From the NCBI GenBank assembly GCA_020697475.1, contig JAJFMO010000240.1, positions 1-6,110 on the forward strand: DNA of 6,110 bases, written 5' to 3'. Shown one piece after another: positions 5,928-6,110 of this stretch (position 1 is its first letter; each line of letters opens with the position of its first letter). The notes below the pieces were generated by a model. That model saw nothing but the letters and a program-made list of their open reading frames with translations, was not told the origin of the DNA and did not search any database. The position numbers and the translations under genes were made by a program. The DNA comes from Paenibacillaceae bacterium. GTDB taxonomy: Bacteria; Bacillota; Bacilli; Paenibacillales; NBRC-103111.

Positions 5928-5936
5928 ATTATCTCA
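5928..5936 (-). promoter_or_regulatory. Probable extended -10 promoter of the IS
   Basis: On the minus strand TGAGATAAT fits TG-N-GATAAT (5 of 6 to TATAAT). Transcription would begin near 5921 and give a leader of about 58 nt before the small ORF. The region 17 nt upstream is the T run of the right-end terminator and offers no clear -35. Confidence 0.5.
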
Positions 5937-5943
5937 CTACATA
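5932..5943 (-). repeat. 12-mer copy 3 (overlapping the IS promoter)
   Basis: TATGTAGTGAGA on the minus strand overlaps the TG and the first bases of the -10 element, so a protein bound here could block or help RNA polymerase. Confidence 0.6.
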
Positions 5944-5950
5944 CGAAATA

Positions 5951-5984
5951 AAAAAAGGGACATCCATTGGAAAATGGTTGTCCC
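5951..5984 (-). terminator. Rho-independent terminator at the right end of the IS
   Basis: On the minus strand a stem of GGGACA and TGTCCC (outer) and CCATT and AATGG (inner), with one T-T mismatch and a 4-nt loop, is followed by at least six Ts. It points leftwards and lies 25 bp inside the right inverted repeat, upstream of the IS promoter, so it would stop outside transcripts from entering the transposase genes. Confidence 0.85.
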
Positions 5985-6009
5985 TCGTTGGGGTGTTTGT
6001 TGTTAAAGC

Positions 6010-6027
6010 TTAAGTTAATGACATTGG
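6010..6027 (-). repeat. Right terminal inverted repeat of the IS
   Basis: TTAAGTTAATGACATTGG on the plus strand is the exact reverse complement of 4114-4131. This is the transposase-start-proximal end. The match to the left end stops at 6009 inside and 6028 outside. Confidence 0.85.
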
Positions 6028-6110
6028 CAATTGTGCAGGCTTTTCCTCAACTTTTCGGACAAATTCGGGAAATGCCTGCAAAAATGCAGTTTTTGCGAGC
6101 AATTCGCGGG
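6028..6110. repeat. Palindromic TGCAG repeat, locus B, adjoining the IS
   Basis: CAATTGTGCAGGCTTTTCCTC abuts the right end of the IS. It matches the right half of the locus A palindrome (CAATTGTGCAGGTTTTGCCTC) with few differences. A second unit follows 51 nt later as CTGCA (6076-6080), loop AAAA, TGCAG (6085-6089), and ends in T-rich DNA. A small GCGA/TCGC inverted repeat lies at 6095-6107. No ORF is seen. The right window edge cuts the region. Confidence 0.6.

Larger units (their letters stand above)
4114..6027 (-). mobile_element. IS4-family insertion sequence, 1,914 bp, with two ORFs
   Basis: The element is delimited by perfect 18-bp inverted repeats, CCAATGTCATTAACTTAA at the left and its reverse complement at the right. 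Inside, from right to left (the direction of transcription), are: a terminator that would stop incoming transcripts, an extended -10 promoter, a 65-codon ORF, the IS4-type transposase, about 100 bp of noncoding DNA, and a bidirectional terminator. Both ORFs and all signals lie within the repeats, and the transposase keeps its DDE triad, so the element may be active. No target-site duplication is apparent in the bases next to the repeats. The exact outer ends could shift by a base or two. Confidence 0.85.

Overview
The window looks like a chromosomal segment of a Gram-positive member of the Bacillales, most likely Paenibacillaceae (Paenibacillus or Cohnella type). This is inferred from strong AGGAGG-type ribosome binding sites, the kinds of protein present, and TGCAG-centred palindromic repeats in the intergenic DNA. 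I could not run a search, so the genus is an inference.

Layout. Positions 1-1488 are read leftwards: the first 32 codons of an SRPBCC-fold protein, cut by the window edge, lie downstream of metY, an O-acetylhomoserine sulfhydrylase of sulfur-amino-acid synthesis. A 136-bp divergent region separates metY from a rightward gene at 1625-3349 for bifunctional NAD(P)HX epimerase/dehydratase, which repairs damaged nicotinamide cofactors. A 255-bp spacer with palindromic repeats and an extended -10 promoter leads to a rightward gene for a small ATP-type universal stress protein (3605-4042).

From 4114 to 6027 lies a mobile element of 1,914 bp bounded by perfect 18-bp inverted repeats. It carries a leftward IS4-family DDE transposase (4327-5649). 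Just upstream is a separate 65-residue ORF (5666-5863) that resembles the N-terminal module of IS1634-type transposases. Rho-independent terminators sit close inside both ends. A 12-bp sequence occurs three times in the element: at the promoter, at the ribosome binding site of the small ORF, and at the start codon of the transposase. Past the right end, the last 83 bp hold further copies of the palindromic repeat seen after nnr.

The host genes are ordinary housekeeping functions and do not form one pathway. The most noteworthy material is the two-ORF insertion sequence with its insulated ends and repeated 12-mer, the repeat family with a 51-nt phase at two loci, and a perfect 24-bp palindrome inside the NAD(P)HX dehydratase coding region.
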